DNA from: Bacillus sp. Marseille-P3661
Lineage (GTDB): Bacteria; Bacillota; Bacilli; Bacillales; Bacillaceae_J
DNA: 64,000 bases
Assembly: GCF_900240995.1 (NCBI RefSeq)
Contig: NZ_LT965953.1
Location: 1,075,303-1,139,302 of the forward strand
Direction of reading: 5' to 3'
Positions 1 to 9,273 of this stretch are shown here, piece by piece. The translations under genes and the position numbers were made by a program. Each line of letters begins with the position of its first letter. Within the stretch, counting starts at the first letter, position 1. The notes below the pieces were generated by a model, which worked only from the letters and a program-made list of their open reading frames with translations, was not told the DNA's origin and searched no databases.

Positions 1-504
1 TGTGATGCTAATCAAGCTAGGGTGCTATGGACTAGTATTTTAAGAGCTGGGGAGGAATTTAATATTCTACCCATCGGACTTGGGGCAAGGGATACTTTAA
101 GGTTTGAAGCGAAGCTGGCTTTATACGGTCATGAATTGACAGCTGATATATCACCTTTAGAAGCAGGACTGGATTTTGTTGTGAAAACAGATAAATTTGT
201 GGATTTTATCGGAAAAAAAGCCCTAAAAGTTCAGCAGAAAGAAGGTGTTAAGCGAAGATTAGTAGGTCTTCAAATGATTGATCGCGGTATTCCAAGAAAT
301 GACTATAAAGTATATGTTGGTGAAGAAGTTGTGGGTCATATAACATCTGGTACGCACTCACCGACCTATAATAAACCTTTAGGATTGGCTTTGGTGAAGA
401 CTGAGTTTTCTGATTTAGCAAGAGAGATGTTTGTAGAAATCAGGGCAAACAAGTTTGCAAAAGCAAAGGTTGTTTCTACACCATTCTATAAACGTCGTAA
501 ATAA
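1..504 (+). CDS. gcvT: Aminomethyltransferase GcvT, 3' part (5' end outside window)
   Basis: T-protein of the glycine cleavage system: moves the methylene group from the aminomethyl-lipoyl H-protein to tetrahydrofolate. The reading frame is open from base 1, so this is the C-terminal 167 residues or so of a protein normally near 365. The segment [12 protein letters not shown], typical of the GcvT C-terminal half, is read at about 79-114, and the C-terminal barrel follows to RRK-stop. The gcvPA ribosome site (aaggaggg, 503-510) overlaps its stop codon, so the genes are co-transcribed and probably translationally coupled. Any glycine riboswitch would lie upstream, outside this window. Identification rests on the conserved segment and on gcvPA-gcvPB following. 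Confidence 0.95.
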   Translation, partial: CDANQARVLWTSILRAGEEFNILPIGLGARDTLRFEAKLALYGHELTADISPLEAGLDFVVKTDKFVDFIGKKALKVQQKEGVKRRLVGLQMIDRGIPRNDYKVYVGEEVVGHITSGTHSPTYNKPLGLALVKTEFSDLAREMFVEIRANKFAKAKVVSTPFYKRRK

Positions 505-515
505 GGAGGGGCCAT

Positions 516-1862
516 ATGGAATTCCGGTACTTACCAATGACTGAAGAAGACAAACATCATATGTTGCAAACTATTGGTGTAAACTCAATTGATCAATTGT
601 TTGAAGATATTCCTGATGAAGTCCGTTTTAAGGGAGAATTGAAATTAGCTCCTTCCTTATCTGAACCTGAATTACTAAAGAAACTACAAAAATTAGCTGC
701 TAATAATTCCGATATTAAAAGATATATTTCGTTTCTAGGTGCAGGTGTTTACGAGCATTATATTCCTACGATTGTGGATCATGTTATCTCTAGGTCAGAG
801 TTCTACACCGCTTATACCCCATATCAGCCTGAGATTTCTCAGGGTGAGCTACAAGCGATTTTCGAATATCAAACGATGATATGTGAATTAACGGGGATGG
901 ATGTAGCTAATTCATCAATGTATGATGGCGGAACAGCTCTTGCAGAGGCTGCCGTTTTAAGTTCTGTTCACACTAAACGCAAGAAAGTTCTGGTTTCTAA
1001 ATCCGTTCATCCTGAATACAGACTCGTACTAGAGACATATGCAAAGGGCCAACAATTAGAAATTGTTGAAATTGAAATTAAAAATGGGATTACAAATTTG
1101 CAGGATCTAGAAAGCAATATAGATAATGACAGTGCTTGTTTTATTGTTCAATATCCAAATTTTTTCGGGCAAATCGAATATTTACAAGAAATTGAGAAGG
1201 TTGTTCATAGACAAAAAGCGATGTTTATTGTGTCATGCAACCCACTAGCACTTGGAATATTAACCCCACCTGGACAGTTTTGTGCTGATATTGTTATAGG
1301 AGATGCACAACCATTTGGTATTCCACCTCAATTTGGTGGACCACATTGTGGTTTTTTTGCGGTTACCAAAAAGTTAATGAGAAAAATCCCTGGGCGGCTA
1401 GTTGGTCAGACCGTTGATGAAGAGGGACGGCGAGGATTTGTTTTAACTCTTCAAGCCCGTGAACAGCATATTCGCCGTGAAAAAGCTACATCTAACATTT
1501 GCTCCAATCAAGCCTTGAACGCATTAGCAGCAGCTGTTGCTATGTCAGCTATTGGAAAAAAAGGAATACGGGAAATGGCTTATCAAAATATTTCGAAAGC
1601 GCAGTATGCCATTAAGTGTTTTAAACAATCAGGCTTTGAAATGGTATTTTCAGGACCGCTTTTCAATGAGTTTGTCATTGATTGTAAATATCCTGTAAAA
1701 AATGTAAATCAACATCTTTACAAGCAGGGTATTATAGGTGGATATGATCTTGGGCAAGCTTATGAAGGTTTTTCAAATTACATGTTAATAGCAGTAACTG
1801 AACTAAGAACAAAAGCTGAAATTGATATGCTTGTCAGTGGAATGGGGGAATACGATGGCTAA
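516..1862 (+). CDS. gcvPA: Glycine dehydrogenase (decarboxylating) subunit 1
   Basis: N-terminal half of the split P-protein; with GcvPB it decarboxylates glycine and passes the aminomethyl group to lipoyl-GcvH in the cytoplasm. 448 residues, the usual length for the two-subunit form of Firmicutes. Family signatures visible are [26 protein letters not shown] and the glycine-rich [14 protein letters not shown]; this half lacks the PLP lysine. A very strong ribosome site (aaggaggg, 503-510) lies five bases before the ATG. The 3' end overlaps gcvPB by eight bases, which suggests coupled translation of the two subunits. Confidence 0.96.
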   Translation: MEFRYLPMTEEDKHHMLQTIGVNSIDQLFEDIPDEVRFKGELKLAPSLSEPELLKKLQKLAANNSDIKRYISFLGAGVYEHYIPTIVDHVISRSEFYTAYTPYQPEISQGELQAIFEYQTMICELTGMDVANSSMYDGGTALAEAAVLSSVHTKRKKVLVSKSVHPEYRLVLETYAKGQQLEIVEIEIKNGITNLQDLESNIDNDSACFIVQYPNFFGQIEYLQEIEKVVHRQKAMFIVSCNPLALGILTPPGQFCADIVIGDAQPFGIPPQFGGPHCGFFAVTKKLMRKIPGRLVGQTVDEEGRRGFVLTLQAREQHIRREKATSNICSNQALNALAAAVAMSAIGKKGIREMAYQNISKAQYAIKCFKQSGFEMVFSGPLFNEFVIDCKYPVKNVNQHLYKQGIIGGYDLGQAYEGFSNYMLIAVTELRTKAEIDMLVSGMGEYDG

Positions 1863-3336
1863 ACTAGATCAACCGCTAATTTTTGAAATTAGCAAGAAGG
1901 ATCGCATTGGTTATAGTTTACCAACCATAGATGTCCCTTCAATAAATATAGAAGAATTGTTTCCAAGTGAATATATCCGAAAGGAAGGTCCAGAGCTTCC
2001 TGAGGTTTCAGAACTAGATATCATGAGACATTATACTGCACTTTCCACACGAAATCATGGCGTTGACTCTGGGTTCTATCCGTTAGGGTCATGCACGATG
2101 AAATATAATCCTAAAGTAAATGAAACAGTTGCCCGTTTTTCTGGCTTTAGTTATATTCACCCCTATCAATCCGAGGAGACGGTACAGGGTGCATTACAAT
2201 TAATGCATGAGCTACAGAGTGATTTGCAGGAGATAACAGGCATGAATATGGTCACATTACAACCAGCTGCCGGTGCACATGGTGAGTGGACGGGGTTGAT
2301 GCTGATAAGGGCTTATCACGAGTCTAGAAACGACTTTATGCGAACAAAGGTTATTGTACCTGATTCCGCACATGGTACAAATCCTGCTTCTGCAACTGTT
2401 GCAGGATTTGAAACAGTAACTGTACGCTCAGATAGTAATGGATTAGTAGATTTAGAGCATTTAAAATCAGTTGTAGGAATGGATACAGCAGCTCTAATGC
2501 TAACCAATCCAAATACTTTAGGGCTTTTTGAAAGTCACATTGTTGACATAGCTAATATAGTTCATGCTGCTGGAGGAAAGCTTTATTATGATGGAGCTAA
2601 TCTTAATGCTATATTAGGTAAAGCTCGTCCAGGAGATATGGGTTTTGATGTAGTTCATTTAAATCTTCATAAAACTTTTACAGGTCCACATGGGGGAGGT
2701 GGACCTGGCTCAGGTCCGGTAGGTGTTAAGGCCGAATTAAGTCCATTTTTACCCATGCCTATAGTTGTTAAAAAAGGCGACCGCTACACTTTTGAGTATA
2801 ATCGACCTAAGACAATTGGGAGAGTGAAACCCTATTACGGTAACTTTGGTATAAATGTTCGGGCATATTCCTATATTCGTACGATGGGTGCAGGCGGCTT
2901 AAAGCTTGTATCAGAATATGCTGTTCTTAATGCAAACTATATGATGAGACGTTTAGCTCCGTATTTTGACCTACCGTATGGCTCATATTGTAAGCATGAA
3001 TTTGTATTATCAGGAGCTCGACAAAAAAAGTTAGGTGTACGTACATTAGATATGGCAAAACGTCTTTTAGACTTCAAGTATCATCCACCTACAATATATT
3101 TTCCGCATAATGTGGAGGAATGTATGATGATTGAACCAACAGAAACAGAATCGAAAGACACCCTAGATCAATTTATCGAGACGATGATTCAGATTTCAAA
3201 AGAAGTAGATGAAAATCCAGAGATTGTACAAAACGCCCCACACCATACTGTGGTGAAACGGTTAGATGAAACGACTGCAGCAAGAAAACCAATATTAAGA
3301 TTTGTAAAAGAGCATGCAGCCACCGATAATTTGTGA
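1855..3336 (+). CDS. gcvPB: Glycine dehydrogenase (decarboxylating) subunit 2
   Basis: C-terminal, PLP-binding half of the split P-protein; partner of GcvPA. The PLP lysine is in [19 protein letters not shown] (codon at 2671, about residue 273), followed by the glycine-rich loop. I start it at ATG 1855 (MAKLDQPL), which matches family N-termini and has a purine-rich site (ggggg, about 1843-1847) upstream; an earlier in-frame codon at 1822 would put a spurious tail inside gcvPA. 493 residues. Last gene of the glycine cleavage operon, followed by a strong terminator. Confidence 0.96.
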   Translation: MAKLDQPLIFEISKKDRIGYSLPTIDVPSINIEELFPSEYIRKEGPELPEVSELDIMRHYTALSTRNHGVDSGFYPLGSCTMKYNPKVNETVARFSGFSYIHPYQSEETVQGALQLMHELQSDLQEITGMNMVTLQPAAGAHGEWTGLMLIRAYHESRNDFMRTKVIVPDSAHGTNPASATVAGFETVTVRSDSNGLVDLEHLKSVVGMDTAALMLTNPNTLGLFESHIVDIANIVHAAGGKLYYDGANLNAILGKARPGDMGFDVVHLNLHKTFTGPHGGGGPGSGPVGVKAELSPFLPMPIVVKKGDRYTFEYNRPKTIGRVKPYYGNFGINVRAYSYIRTMGAGGLKLVSEYAVLNANYMMRRLAPYFDLPYGSYCKHEFVLSGARQKKLGVRTLDMAKRLLDFKYHPPTIYFPHNVEECMMIEPTETESKDTLDQFIETMIQISKEVDENPEIVQNAPHHTVVKRLDETTAARKPILRFVKEHAATDNL

Positions 3337-3363
3337 TCATTAATGTGAAGGATAGTTTTAAAA

Positions 3364-3405
3364 AATAAGAGTTGTGTCTCATATGGACACAACTCTTTAT
3401 TTTGC
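3364..3405. terminator. Bidirectional terminator between gcvPB and the rhodanese gene
   Basis: Perfect 11-bp stem agagttgtgtc (3368-3378) / gacacaactct (3386-3396) with a 7-nt loop, A-rich before and T-rich after. It serves the convergent gcv operon (+) and the rhodanese gene (-). Confidence 0.9.
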
Positions 3406-3774
3406 TTTTGTTTTGATTTTCCCTGACCATTTCTTAAATCCGCCTTTTAAATGGCTGATATCTTCTCCACCTAACTTTTTGATAATACCGGCTGCCCGAG
3501 CACTACGCATTCCACTTTGGCAATATAGATAAACTGGCTTATCAGTGCGAATTTCTGCTTTGCGAGCATTAATTTGGCTTAACGGTATGTTTCTTGCGCC
3601 TAAAATATGGCCAGCTTGAAATTCATTTGGTTCACGGACATCAATAAGCTGCGCTTTTCGATACCCAGCTCTAAACTCTTCTTCTGTTAGTTCTTTTAGA
3701 TACCGCTTTTGATATAGTCTAGTTCCAACGATGTATGCAATGATTACTACTAGTGTTATTAATAAATACCACAT
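3397..3774 (-). CDS. yqhL: Membrane-anchored single-domain rhodanese (YqhL-like)
   Basis: Rhodanese-fold sulfurtransferase-like protein of 125 residues. An N-terminal transmembrane segment (about residues 2-17, WYLLITLVVIIAYIVG) anchors it; the rhodanese domain follows, with LIDVREPNEFQAGHI and the active loop CQSGMRS, catalytic Cys85. It is convergent to gcvPB and sits where B. subtilis has yqhL. Substrate is unknown; general roles of such proteins are transfer of sulfane sulfur or sulfur sensing. The 270 bases between its start and lipM are intergenic and would hold the two divergent promoters; I found no convincing boxes there. Confidence 0.9.
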   Translation of the reverse strand: MWYLLITLVVIIAYIVGTRLYQKRYLKELTEEEFRAGYRKAQLIDVREPNEFQAGHILGARNIPLSQINARKAEIRTDKPVYLYCQSGMRSARAAGIIKKLGGEDISHLKGGFKKWSGKIKTKAK

Positions 3775-4047
3775 CTCCCAAAACCCCTCTCTTAATCCTT
3801 TCGCTGCAGATTACTTATTATAGTATTTTTTAACACGGTACTATTTTTATAGTATCTCTTTTGGAAGGATTCCTTTCTATAAAAGAACATTAATAGATCA
3901 CAAATTTTATTATATAAAGGATTCAACGGAGATGCAAAGGAAAATGAATATAATTTTTGGACACAAAATAAAGTCATTACTATTTTCTTTATATCGTGAA
4001 GTTATTTTGTTAGACTATGATCAATTCAACATTAGAAGGAGAACAAG

Positions 4048-4884
4048 ATGAATAAGGAGAATTGGAATTTTATTGATTCAGGGAATTGCCCCCCAAGTTA
4101 TAATATGGCATTAGATGAAGCGTTGCTTAATTGGCATAGTGAAGGGAAAATAGGTCCGACGATTCGGTTCTACGGATGGAATCCTCCGACTCTTTCTGTT
4201 GGTTACTTTCAGACAGTTGAAAACGAAATTAATATGGAGGCAGTTCAATCACATGGATTGGGATTTGTGCGAAGACCAACAGGAGGAAGAGCAGTACTGC
4301 ATGACCAAGAATTAACCTATAGTGTGATCGTTTCAGAATCACATCCTTTAATGCCGAAAACGGTAACTGAAGCTTATCGGGTTATTTCTGGAGGTATACT
4401 TGAAGGCTTTAAACAATTAGGTCTAGATGCATACTTCGCTGTACCGACAACAGAAAGTGAATTACAGACATTAAAGAATCCTAAGTCTGCTGTTTGTTTC
4501 GACGCATCTTCTTGGTATGAATTAGTTGTAGAAGGTAGAAAAGTAGCGGGAAGCGCTCAAACTCGACAAAAAGGAGTCATTTTGCAGCATGGTTCTATTC
4601 TATTAGATTTGGATGAAGAAAAGTTATTTAGTTTATTTAAATATAAAAATGAACGTATAAAAGAGAGAATGAAAGCAGGCTTTAAAAATAAAGCTGTTGC
4701 TATAAATAATTTAACTAAAACTCCTGTAACAATAGGAAATGCTATGGAGGCCTTTAAATCTGGTTTTGAAAAAAGCTTGAATATTCACCTCGAGCCTTAT
4801 ATATTAAGTAAGGAAGAAAATGATGTGATCGCAAAGATTGAAAGTGATAAATACCTTAAACAGGAATGGAACTTCAGAAAGTAA
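4048..4884 (+). CDS. lipM: Octanoyltransferase LipM
   Basis: Transfers the octanoyl group from acyl carrier protein to GcvH, the first step of lipoate synthesis in Bacillus; LipL then relays it to the E2 subunits of 2-oxoacid dehydrogenases. 278 residues, the LipM length. [18 protein letters not shown] is the lipoate-ligase-fold signature; Cys150 in [12 protein letters not shown] is the position of the LipM acyl-thioester cysteine, and Lys165 in [11 protein letters not shown] is the conserved fold lysine. Ribosome site agaaggaga at about 4034-4042. Placement beside gcv, and in a window with bkdB, fits its substrates. Confidence 0.94.
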   Translation: MNKENWNFIDSGNCPPSYNMALDEALLNWHSEGKIGPTIRFYGWNPPTLSVGYFQTVENEINMEAVQSHGLGFVRRPTGGRAVLHDQELTYSVIVSESHPLMPKTVTEAYRVISGGILEGFKQLGLDAYFAVPTTESELQTLKNPKSAVCFDASSWYELVVEGRKVAGSAQTRQKGVILQHGSILLDLDEEKLFSLFKYKNERIKERMKAGFKNKAVAINNLTKTPVTIGNAMEAFKSGFEKSLNIHLEPYILSKEENDVIAKIESDKYLKQEWNFRK

Positions 4885-4893
4885 TATCGTGCA

Positions 4894-4930
4894 TCAAAAA
4901 ATGTGGTACTTTAGCCACATTTTTTATTGC
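4894..4930 (+). terminator. lipM terminator
   Basis: Stem aaaaaatgtgg / ccacatttttt (about 4896-4906 with 4915-4925) followed by T-rich sequence, just after the lipM stop. Confidence 0.85.
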
Positions 4931-5059
4931 TTATTTTTTTAATTGTTATTTTGACAGGCTTCGGGTTTTGCAAGTTATGAAATTCTTCTTAATGCCTGAT
5001 TTTTCAAGGAAATAAATAGATTTTCTTCAAAAATCTCCATTTTTTGATAAATTCCTAGT

Positions 5060-5090
5060 TTGACAAAATGCAAGTTTATCTAACTCTAAT
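5060..5090 (+). promoter_or_regulatory. Probable sigma-A promoter of nrdJ
   Basis: A perfect -35 TTGACA (5060-5065) is followed after 19 bp by TCTAAT (5085-5090), 5/6 to the -10 consensus. The spacer is long, so strength is uncertain. A second TTGACA (4951-4956) with TTATGA 18 bp downstream is an alternative. The rest of the 360-base gap from lipM to nrdJ shows only the lipM terminator and the NrdR-like boxes. Confidence 0.45.
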
Positions 5091-5136
5091 CAATATGTAG
5101 TATTATCTTTTGGAATTGAGATACTATATGTTGAAT
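5088..5136 (+). promoter_or_regulatory. Candidate NrdR operator (two boxes) upstream of nrdJ
   Basis: Two 16-bp sites resemble the NrdR box (consensus roughly acaCTATATATwGtgt, from memory): 5088-5103 (core CAATATGTAGTAT) and 5121-5136 (ATACTATATGTTGAAT, about 12/16). They start 33 bp apart, close to the three-turn spacing typical of paired NrdR boxes, and are near inverted copies of each other. The first overlaps the proposed -10/+1 region, as expected for repression by NrdR, the ATP/dATP-sensing repressor of ribonucleotide reductase genes. nrdR itself is not in this window. Confidence 0.5.
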
Positions 5137-5250
5137 TATATCTTTCTTTGTGGTACGGTAAGAATATGCTAATAACATAGACAAGCTTACTATGAATAAC
5201 ATCGAAAACATACAAAAAGAACAATCCCATTTGAATAAGGAGAGATGAAG

Positions 5251-6045
5251 ATGGTGACGGCGACCGCCGAGAATATGAAAGTAAATATAACAAGGCTAAA
5301 TAAGGATATTAGCTTATTCCCGCAGGTACATGAAATTAGCGATGATATGAACATGACACACAGTGGTGTTTCACGACTTGTTATGCTTGACCGTTACGCT
5401 TTTAAAGACACAGAAAAACTGACGTTAACGGTGGGGGATTTTGTTGTCTTAACCATAAAAGAAGATCCAAAGTTTCCTGCTAGAGGTACTGGATTTATTA
5501 TCGAGCTAGACCGTGAACGTAATCGAGCTACAGTTAAAGTTGATGATGAATATCGTGGAGCGCTAGAAACAGAGCAAGAAAGAGAAACTGGTGTTATCAA
5601 TCGATCGTTAGATGTAATTGAAAAGCCACTTGAGATTTTCTATGAACAAATTGCTAAACGTGTAGCTACAGGGTTATCGCAAGTGGAAGAAACAGAAAAA
5701 CAGCGCGATCGTTGGTTCAATAAATTTTATGAGGAATTAGCTAGCCTTAACTTTATCCCAGCTGGACGCGTGCTGTATGGGGCAGGCTCAAGCACAGCTG
5801 TCACTTTCTTCAATTGTTATGTAATGCCTTTTGTTCAGGACTCAAGAGAAGGTATTTCTGAACATCGCAAGCAAGTGATGGAGATCATGAGCCGCGGCGG
5901 TGGCGTTGGTACAAATGGTTCAACGTTAAGACCACGCAATACGTTAGCTCGTGGCGTGAATGGTAAATCTTCAGGTTCAGTATCATGGCTGGATGATATT
6001 GCTAAGCTAACACATCTAGTTGAACAGGGCGGCAGCCGCAGAGGT
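5251..6045 (+). CDS. nrdJ: Class II (cobalamin-dependent) ribonucleotide reductase NrdJ, exon 1
   Basis: First exon (265 codons) of the adenosylcobalamin-dependent reductase that makes deoxyribonucleotides; it joins 7299-9065 to give about 853 residues. Seen here: an N-terminal extension, FNCYVMPFVQDSREGI, the glycine-rich GGGVGTNGSTLRPR and SWLDDIAKLTHLVEQGGSRRG. The frame would run from exon 1 straight into AAA TAA, giving a truncated protein unless the intron is removed. I start at ATG 5251 because the ribosome site aaggaga (5237-5243) is seven bases before it; ATG 5245 would be one base away. Lone gene with its own promoter and terminator. Confidence 0.93.
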
Positions 6046-7298
6046 AAATAATTGAGTGCCTCTTAACCTCGTGAATTGCTGGAAACTCTTTTGGTTTTAA
6101 AACACCTTAGAATATGCATTTAGATGTCATTGAAGAGGTGTTTATGATGGAACCATATAATGCTTCAAAGTCTCTAATATGTAAGTTGTGTGGTCGTACT
6201 TATTTGCACAACAAACAGGGATTGTTTACTTCACATCTAAAAAAAGAGCATGATCTTTCATTGCATGATTATCTAGTACGTTACTACTATGAACAAAGTG
6301 ACCTAGTTTGTAAGGGATTTGGTTGTAATAATATTGTGAAATTAAGACGCGGCAAACCAAACCAATATTGTAGTAGTAAGTGTGCACAAAAAAAAGATAA
6401 GGCAAAAATATGCCCTGTTTGCAATGAGAAATTTTCCAATGAAGATACTAGAATAAAAACGTGTTCGCTAAGTTGTTCAAAACAACTTAAAGCAAGCAAA
6501 ATAAAAAGCTGGCATCAGAAGATGTCAACACAACAAAAAGAAAACCACTTTGGAAACATTATCAGAAAAACATCAAGAACACGAAAAAAGAATAAAACAC
6601 CTTCTTGGAATAGCGGAAAAACAGGAATCTACAGTGAAGAAACAATTCAAAAAATACGACTAGCAACTTTAAAACAAATGGAAAACCAATCGTTTAGGAA
6701 AACGAGGATTGAAAGGTTAATGGAAATCATACTTAAAGAGCTCGGAGTAACATACACCTATTCATTTATTCTCGAGAATCGACAATATGACTTTTTAGTC
6801 CAAAGTCAAAAATTAATAATTGAGTGTGATGGTGACTATTGGCATGCAAATCCAAAGTTTTATCCTAGTCCTAAAGATTGGCAATTAGAAAGAATACAAA
6901 TTGATAAACAAAAAAACGAAATCGCCATTAAAAATAACTATAAAATTGTGCGGTTTTGGGAATTCGATATTCTTAATAATAGAGACTTTGTTATAAGTAA
7001 GTTAAAAAGCATTATATATGGCTTATGAGCCACAACATGGTTAGAAATAACGAATGTGATGGCCTGAAAATCATAAGCGGATAAAGACAATCAGCAGCCG
7101 AGCTCCTAAAGGACTTCCAATGGAGAAGGTTCAACGACCATCGAAACCGCGTTTTTTTTAACGAAAGGGAGTAGAGTAGGGGTCAAGCGATCCCGAAGTG
7201 CGAGGGCATTATCTAGTATGTGAGATGATGTAAGATATGGTCTGAACTTTAAGGTGACTTAAAGAGTTGATTTAGCGAATCAACGTAACATATATTTG
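6046..7298 (+). mobile_element. Group I self-splicing intron in nrdJ (1253 nt)
   Basis: The exon boundaries are fixed by pairings I can see. The 5' exon ends AGAGGT (6040-6045) and pairs with the guide GCCTCT (6058-6063), forming P1 with the required U-G pair at the splice site. The 3' exon GCTCAA (7299-7304) pairs with TTGAGT (6052-6057), forming P10 directly next to the P1 guide. The intron ends in G (7298). P7 is TCA-ac-GACCA (7131-7140) with TGGTCTGA (7238-7245), in the typical contexts TTCAACGACCA and AAGATATGGTCTGA. TCAGCAGCC (7091-7099) looks like the P4 region. The long bulged P7 suggests subgroup IA. The endonuclease gene sits in the peripheral region between P1 and the 3' core. Removal restores the conserved GGSRRG-AQM of NrdJ. 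Confidence 0.95.
6147..7028 (+). CDS. Intron-encoded homing endonuclease, Vsr-like (EDxHD-type) nuclease
   Basis: About 293 residues within the group I intron. In order: a C2H2-type finger (Cys12, Cys15, His30, His35; CKLC...HLKKEH), two cysteine-rich ribbons (CKGFGC...CSSKC and CPVC...CSLSC), a NUMOD3-like DNA-binding stretch (WNSGKTGIYSEETIQKIR), and a C-terminal Vsr-like nuclease with IIECDGDYWH (Glu226 to His233) and a late IVRFWEFDIL. The likely job is to cut intronless nrdJ alleles so the intron copies itself; cleavage target is inferred. Start is ATG 6147 or the adjacent 6144, behind gaagaggtg (6132-6140). It has no obvious promoter of its own. Family assignment is from motifs; another PD-(D/E)XK-type nuclease is possible. 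Confidence 0.88.
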   Translation: MEPYNASKSLICKLCGRTYLHNKQGLFTSHLKKEHDLSLHDYLVRYYYEQSDLVCKGFGCNNIVKLRRGKPNQYCSSKCAQKKDKAKICPVCNEKFSNEDTRIKTCSLSCSKQLKASKIKSWHQKMSTQQKENHFGNIIRKTSRTRKKNKTPSWNSGKTGIYSEETIQKIRLATLKQMENQSFRKTRIERLMEIILKELGVTYTYSFILENRQYDFLVQSQKLIIECDGDYWHANPKFYPSPKDWQLERIQIDKQKNEIAIKNNYKIVRFWEFDILNNRDFVISKLKSIIYGL

Positions 7299-9065
7299 GC
7301 TCAAATGATAATGCTATCTTCATGGCACCCTGATGTAATTGAATTTATTATATCTAAAATGCAAAACCCTAGAATTTTGCGTTTCCTGATTGAAAATACA
7401 GAAGATGAAACAATTAAAAAGCTTGCCAAAGAAAAATTAAAGTTTACGCCACTTTCTGAAGTGGAAAGAGATATGTATCAAGGAATCGTAAACTATAAAA
7501 ATATTCCTAGTTTTGGTGGATTTACTGCTAAAGCAATTAAGGAAGCCGAAGAAAAACTAGAAGTTGGCGGTCACTTTAGCGTCCATAATTCAGAATTTTT
7601 GACAGGTGCAAATATATCTGTTTGTTTAACAAAAGAATTTATGGATGCAGTTGAAAATGATGACTACTACGACTTAAAGTTTCCGGATGTTGAAAATTAT
7701 GATCAAGACGAAATGAAAATATATAATGAAGAATGGCACAAGGTTGGCGACGTCCGTGAGTGGGAAAAACTTGGTCATAAAGTAAGAGTATATCGTAAGA
7801 TTCGCGCAAAGGAACTATGGAACCTGATCAACATTTGTGCAACGTATTCAGCAGAACCTGGTATTTTCTTTATCGATAATGCGAACGACATGACAAATGC
7901 AAAAGCATACGGTCAACAAGTGGTTGCAACAAATCCGTGTGGAGAACAACCTCTTGCACCATATAGTGTATGTAACCTAGCAGCTGTGAACTTAGCTGAA
8001 ATGGCAGATAAAGAAAATAAACAAGTTAACTTTGAAAAACTAAAACAAACTGTTCGTGTTGGCGTCCGTATGCAGGATAATGTTATAAACGCAACACCAT
8101 ATTTCCTAGAGCAAAATAGAAAACAAGCACTTGGTGAGCGCCGTGTAGGTTTAGGTGTAATGGGACTTCACGATCTACTTATCTACTGTGAAACAGAATA
8201 TGGTTCAGAAGAAGGTAATGTCCTAATTGATAAGATTTTTGAAGTTATTGCTGTTGAGGCATATAAGGCTTCCATTGAATTAGCAAAAGAAAAAGGAAGT
8301 TTCCCATTCTTAACAGGGGATACACAAGAAGAAACAAATCGCTTACGTAATGCCTTTATTAATACAGGCTATATGAGAAAAATGCCTGAGGACGTAAGAC
8401 AGCAGATTATTGAAAATGGTATTAGAAATTCACACTTATTAACGGTTGCACCTACTGGAAGTACAGGAACAATGGTAGGAGTATCAACAGGACTTGAGCC
8501 GTATTTCTCATTCTCATACTTCCGTAGCGGCCGCTTAGGCAGATTTATTGAAGTAAAAGCGGATATTCTACAAGAATATTTAGATAAACATCCAGGTGCT
8601 GATCCGGAGAACCTGCCAAAGTGGTTTGTATCTGCTATGGACTTAAAACCAGAAGCACATGCGGATGTTCAATGTGTAATCCAACGCTGGGTGGATAGCT
8701 CGATAAGTAAGACAGTTAATGCACCAAAAGGCTATTCAGTTGAGCAAGTTGAAAAAGTTTATGAAAGACTGTATCGCGGTGGGGCTAAAGGTGGCACGGT
8801 ATACGTTGATGGAAGCCGTGACGCACAAGTTCTTACGTTAAAGGCTGAGGATAATTCTTTTGACGATGTAGAATTTGACAAAGTTCCTCACCAACAGCCA
8901 CATGTTGTTTTAGTTGATACGATTAATGATTTAAGATCAACAGACGTTACGATTGGCTCAGAGGTAGGTAACACTTGCCCAGTATGTCGTAAAGGTAAGG
9001 TCAAGGAAATTGGTGGCTGTAACACTTGTACGAATTGTAATGCACAGCTTAAATGTGGATTGTAA
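7299..9065 (+). CDS. nrdJ: Class II ribonucleotide reductase NrdJ, exon 2
   Basis: Second exon (588 codons) of the split reductase gene at 5251-6045. It begins AQMIMLSSWHPD and carries the ten-stranded barrel with the finger-loop motif NPCGEQPLAPYSVCNL (active-site cysteine), GLGVMGLHDLL, a phosphate-binding PTGSTGTMVGVSTGLEP, and a cysteine-rich tail NTCPVC...CNTCTNC near the end, the shuttle or zinc-like tail of class II enzymes. The spliced protein is of normal length, so the gene looks functional once spliced. It needs adenosylcobalamin and works with or without oxygen. A stretch starting at TTG 7296 is readable but is not a real start. Confidence 0.93.
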   Translation, partial: AQMIMLSSWHPDVIEFIISKMQNPRILRFLIENTEDETIKKLAKEKLKFTPLSEVERDMYQGIVNYKNIPSFGGFTAKAIKEAEEKLEVGGHFSVHNSEFLTGANISVCLTKEFMDAVENDDYYDLKFPDVENYDQDEMKIYNEEWHKVGDVREWEKLGHKVRVYRKIRAKELWNLINICATYSAEPGIFFIDNANDMTNAKAYGQQVVATNPCGEQPLAPYSVCNLAAVNLAEMADKENKQVNFEKLKQTVRVGVRMQDNVINATPYFLEQNRKQALGERRVGLGVMGLHDLLIYCETEYGSEEGNVLIDKIFEVIAVEAYKASIELAKEKGSFPFLTGDTQEETNRLRNAFINTGYMRKMPEDVRQQIIENGIRNSHLLTVAPTGSTGTMVGVSTGLEPYFSFSYFRSGRLGRFIEVKADILQEYLDKHPGADPENLPKWFVSAMDLKPEAHADVQCVIQRWVDSSISKTVNAPKGYSVEQVEKVYERLYRGGAKGGTVYVDGSRDAQVLTLKAEDNSFDDVEFDKVPHQQPHVVLVDTINDLRSTDVTIGSEVGNTCPVCRKGKVKEIGGCNTCTNCNAQLKCGL

Positions 9066-9108
9066 AAGCGTAGATTAGACTAGACTAGATAGGAAACTTA
9101 AATAATAC

Positions 9109-9150
9109 AACAAAGTAGAGATGGACAACAGTCCATCTCTACTTTTGTTA
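9109..9150 (+). terminator. nrdJ terminator
   Basis: Long stem caaagtagagatggac (9111-9126) / gtccatctctacttttg (9131-9147) with a 4-nt loop and a T-rich 3' arm. Confidence 0.9.
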
Positions 9151-9273
9151 CAAAATAAACTTAGAATTTTTTGTTTTGGTAAATGTTAAAAAAAACGGAT
9201 AACTTTCCCGATGCTACAAAATGCGATGATACACATAATAATGGTAGATGGCTATGGCATTAAGGGGGAAAGT

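Noticed and set aside
3792-3977. 61-codon minus-strand frame between the rhodanese gene and lipM.
   Set aside because: No ribosome site, low-complexity residues, and no family resemblance; treated as intergenic.
6046-7298. Frameshift or assembly error breaking nrdJ.
   Set aside because: Both splice sites, P1, P10, P7 and a homing endonuclease gene are present, which an error would not produce.
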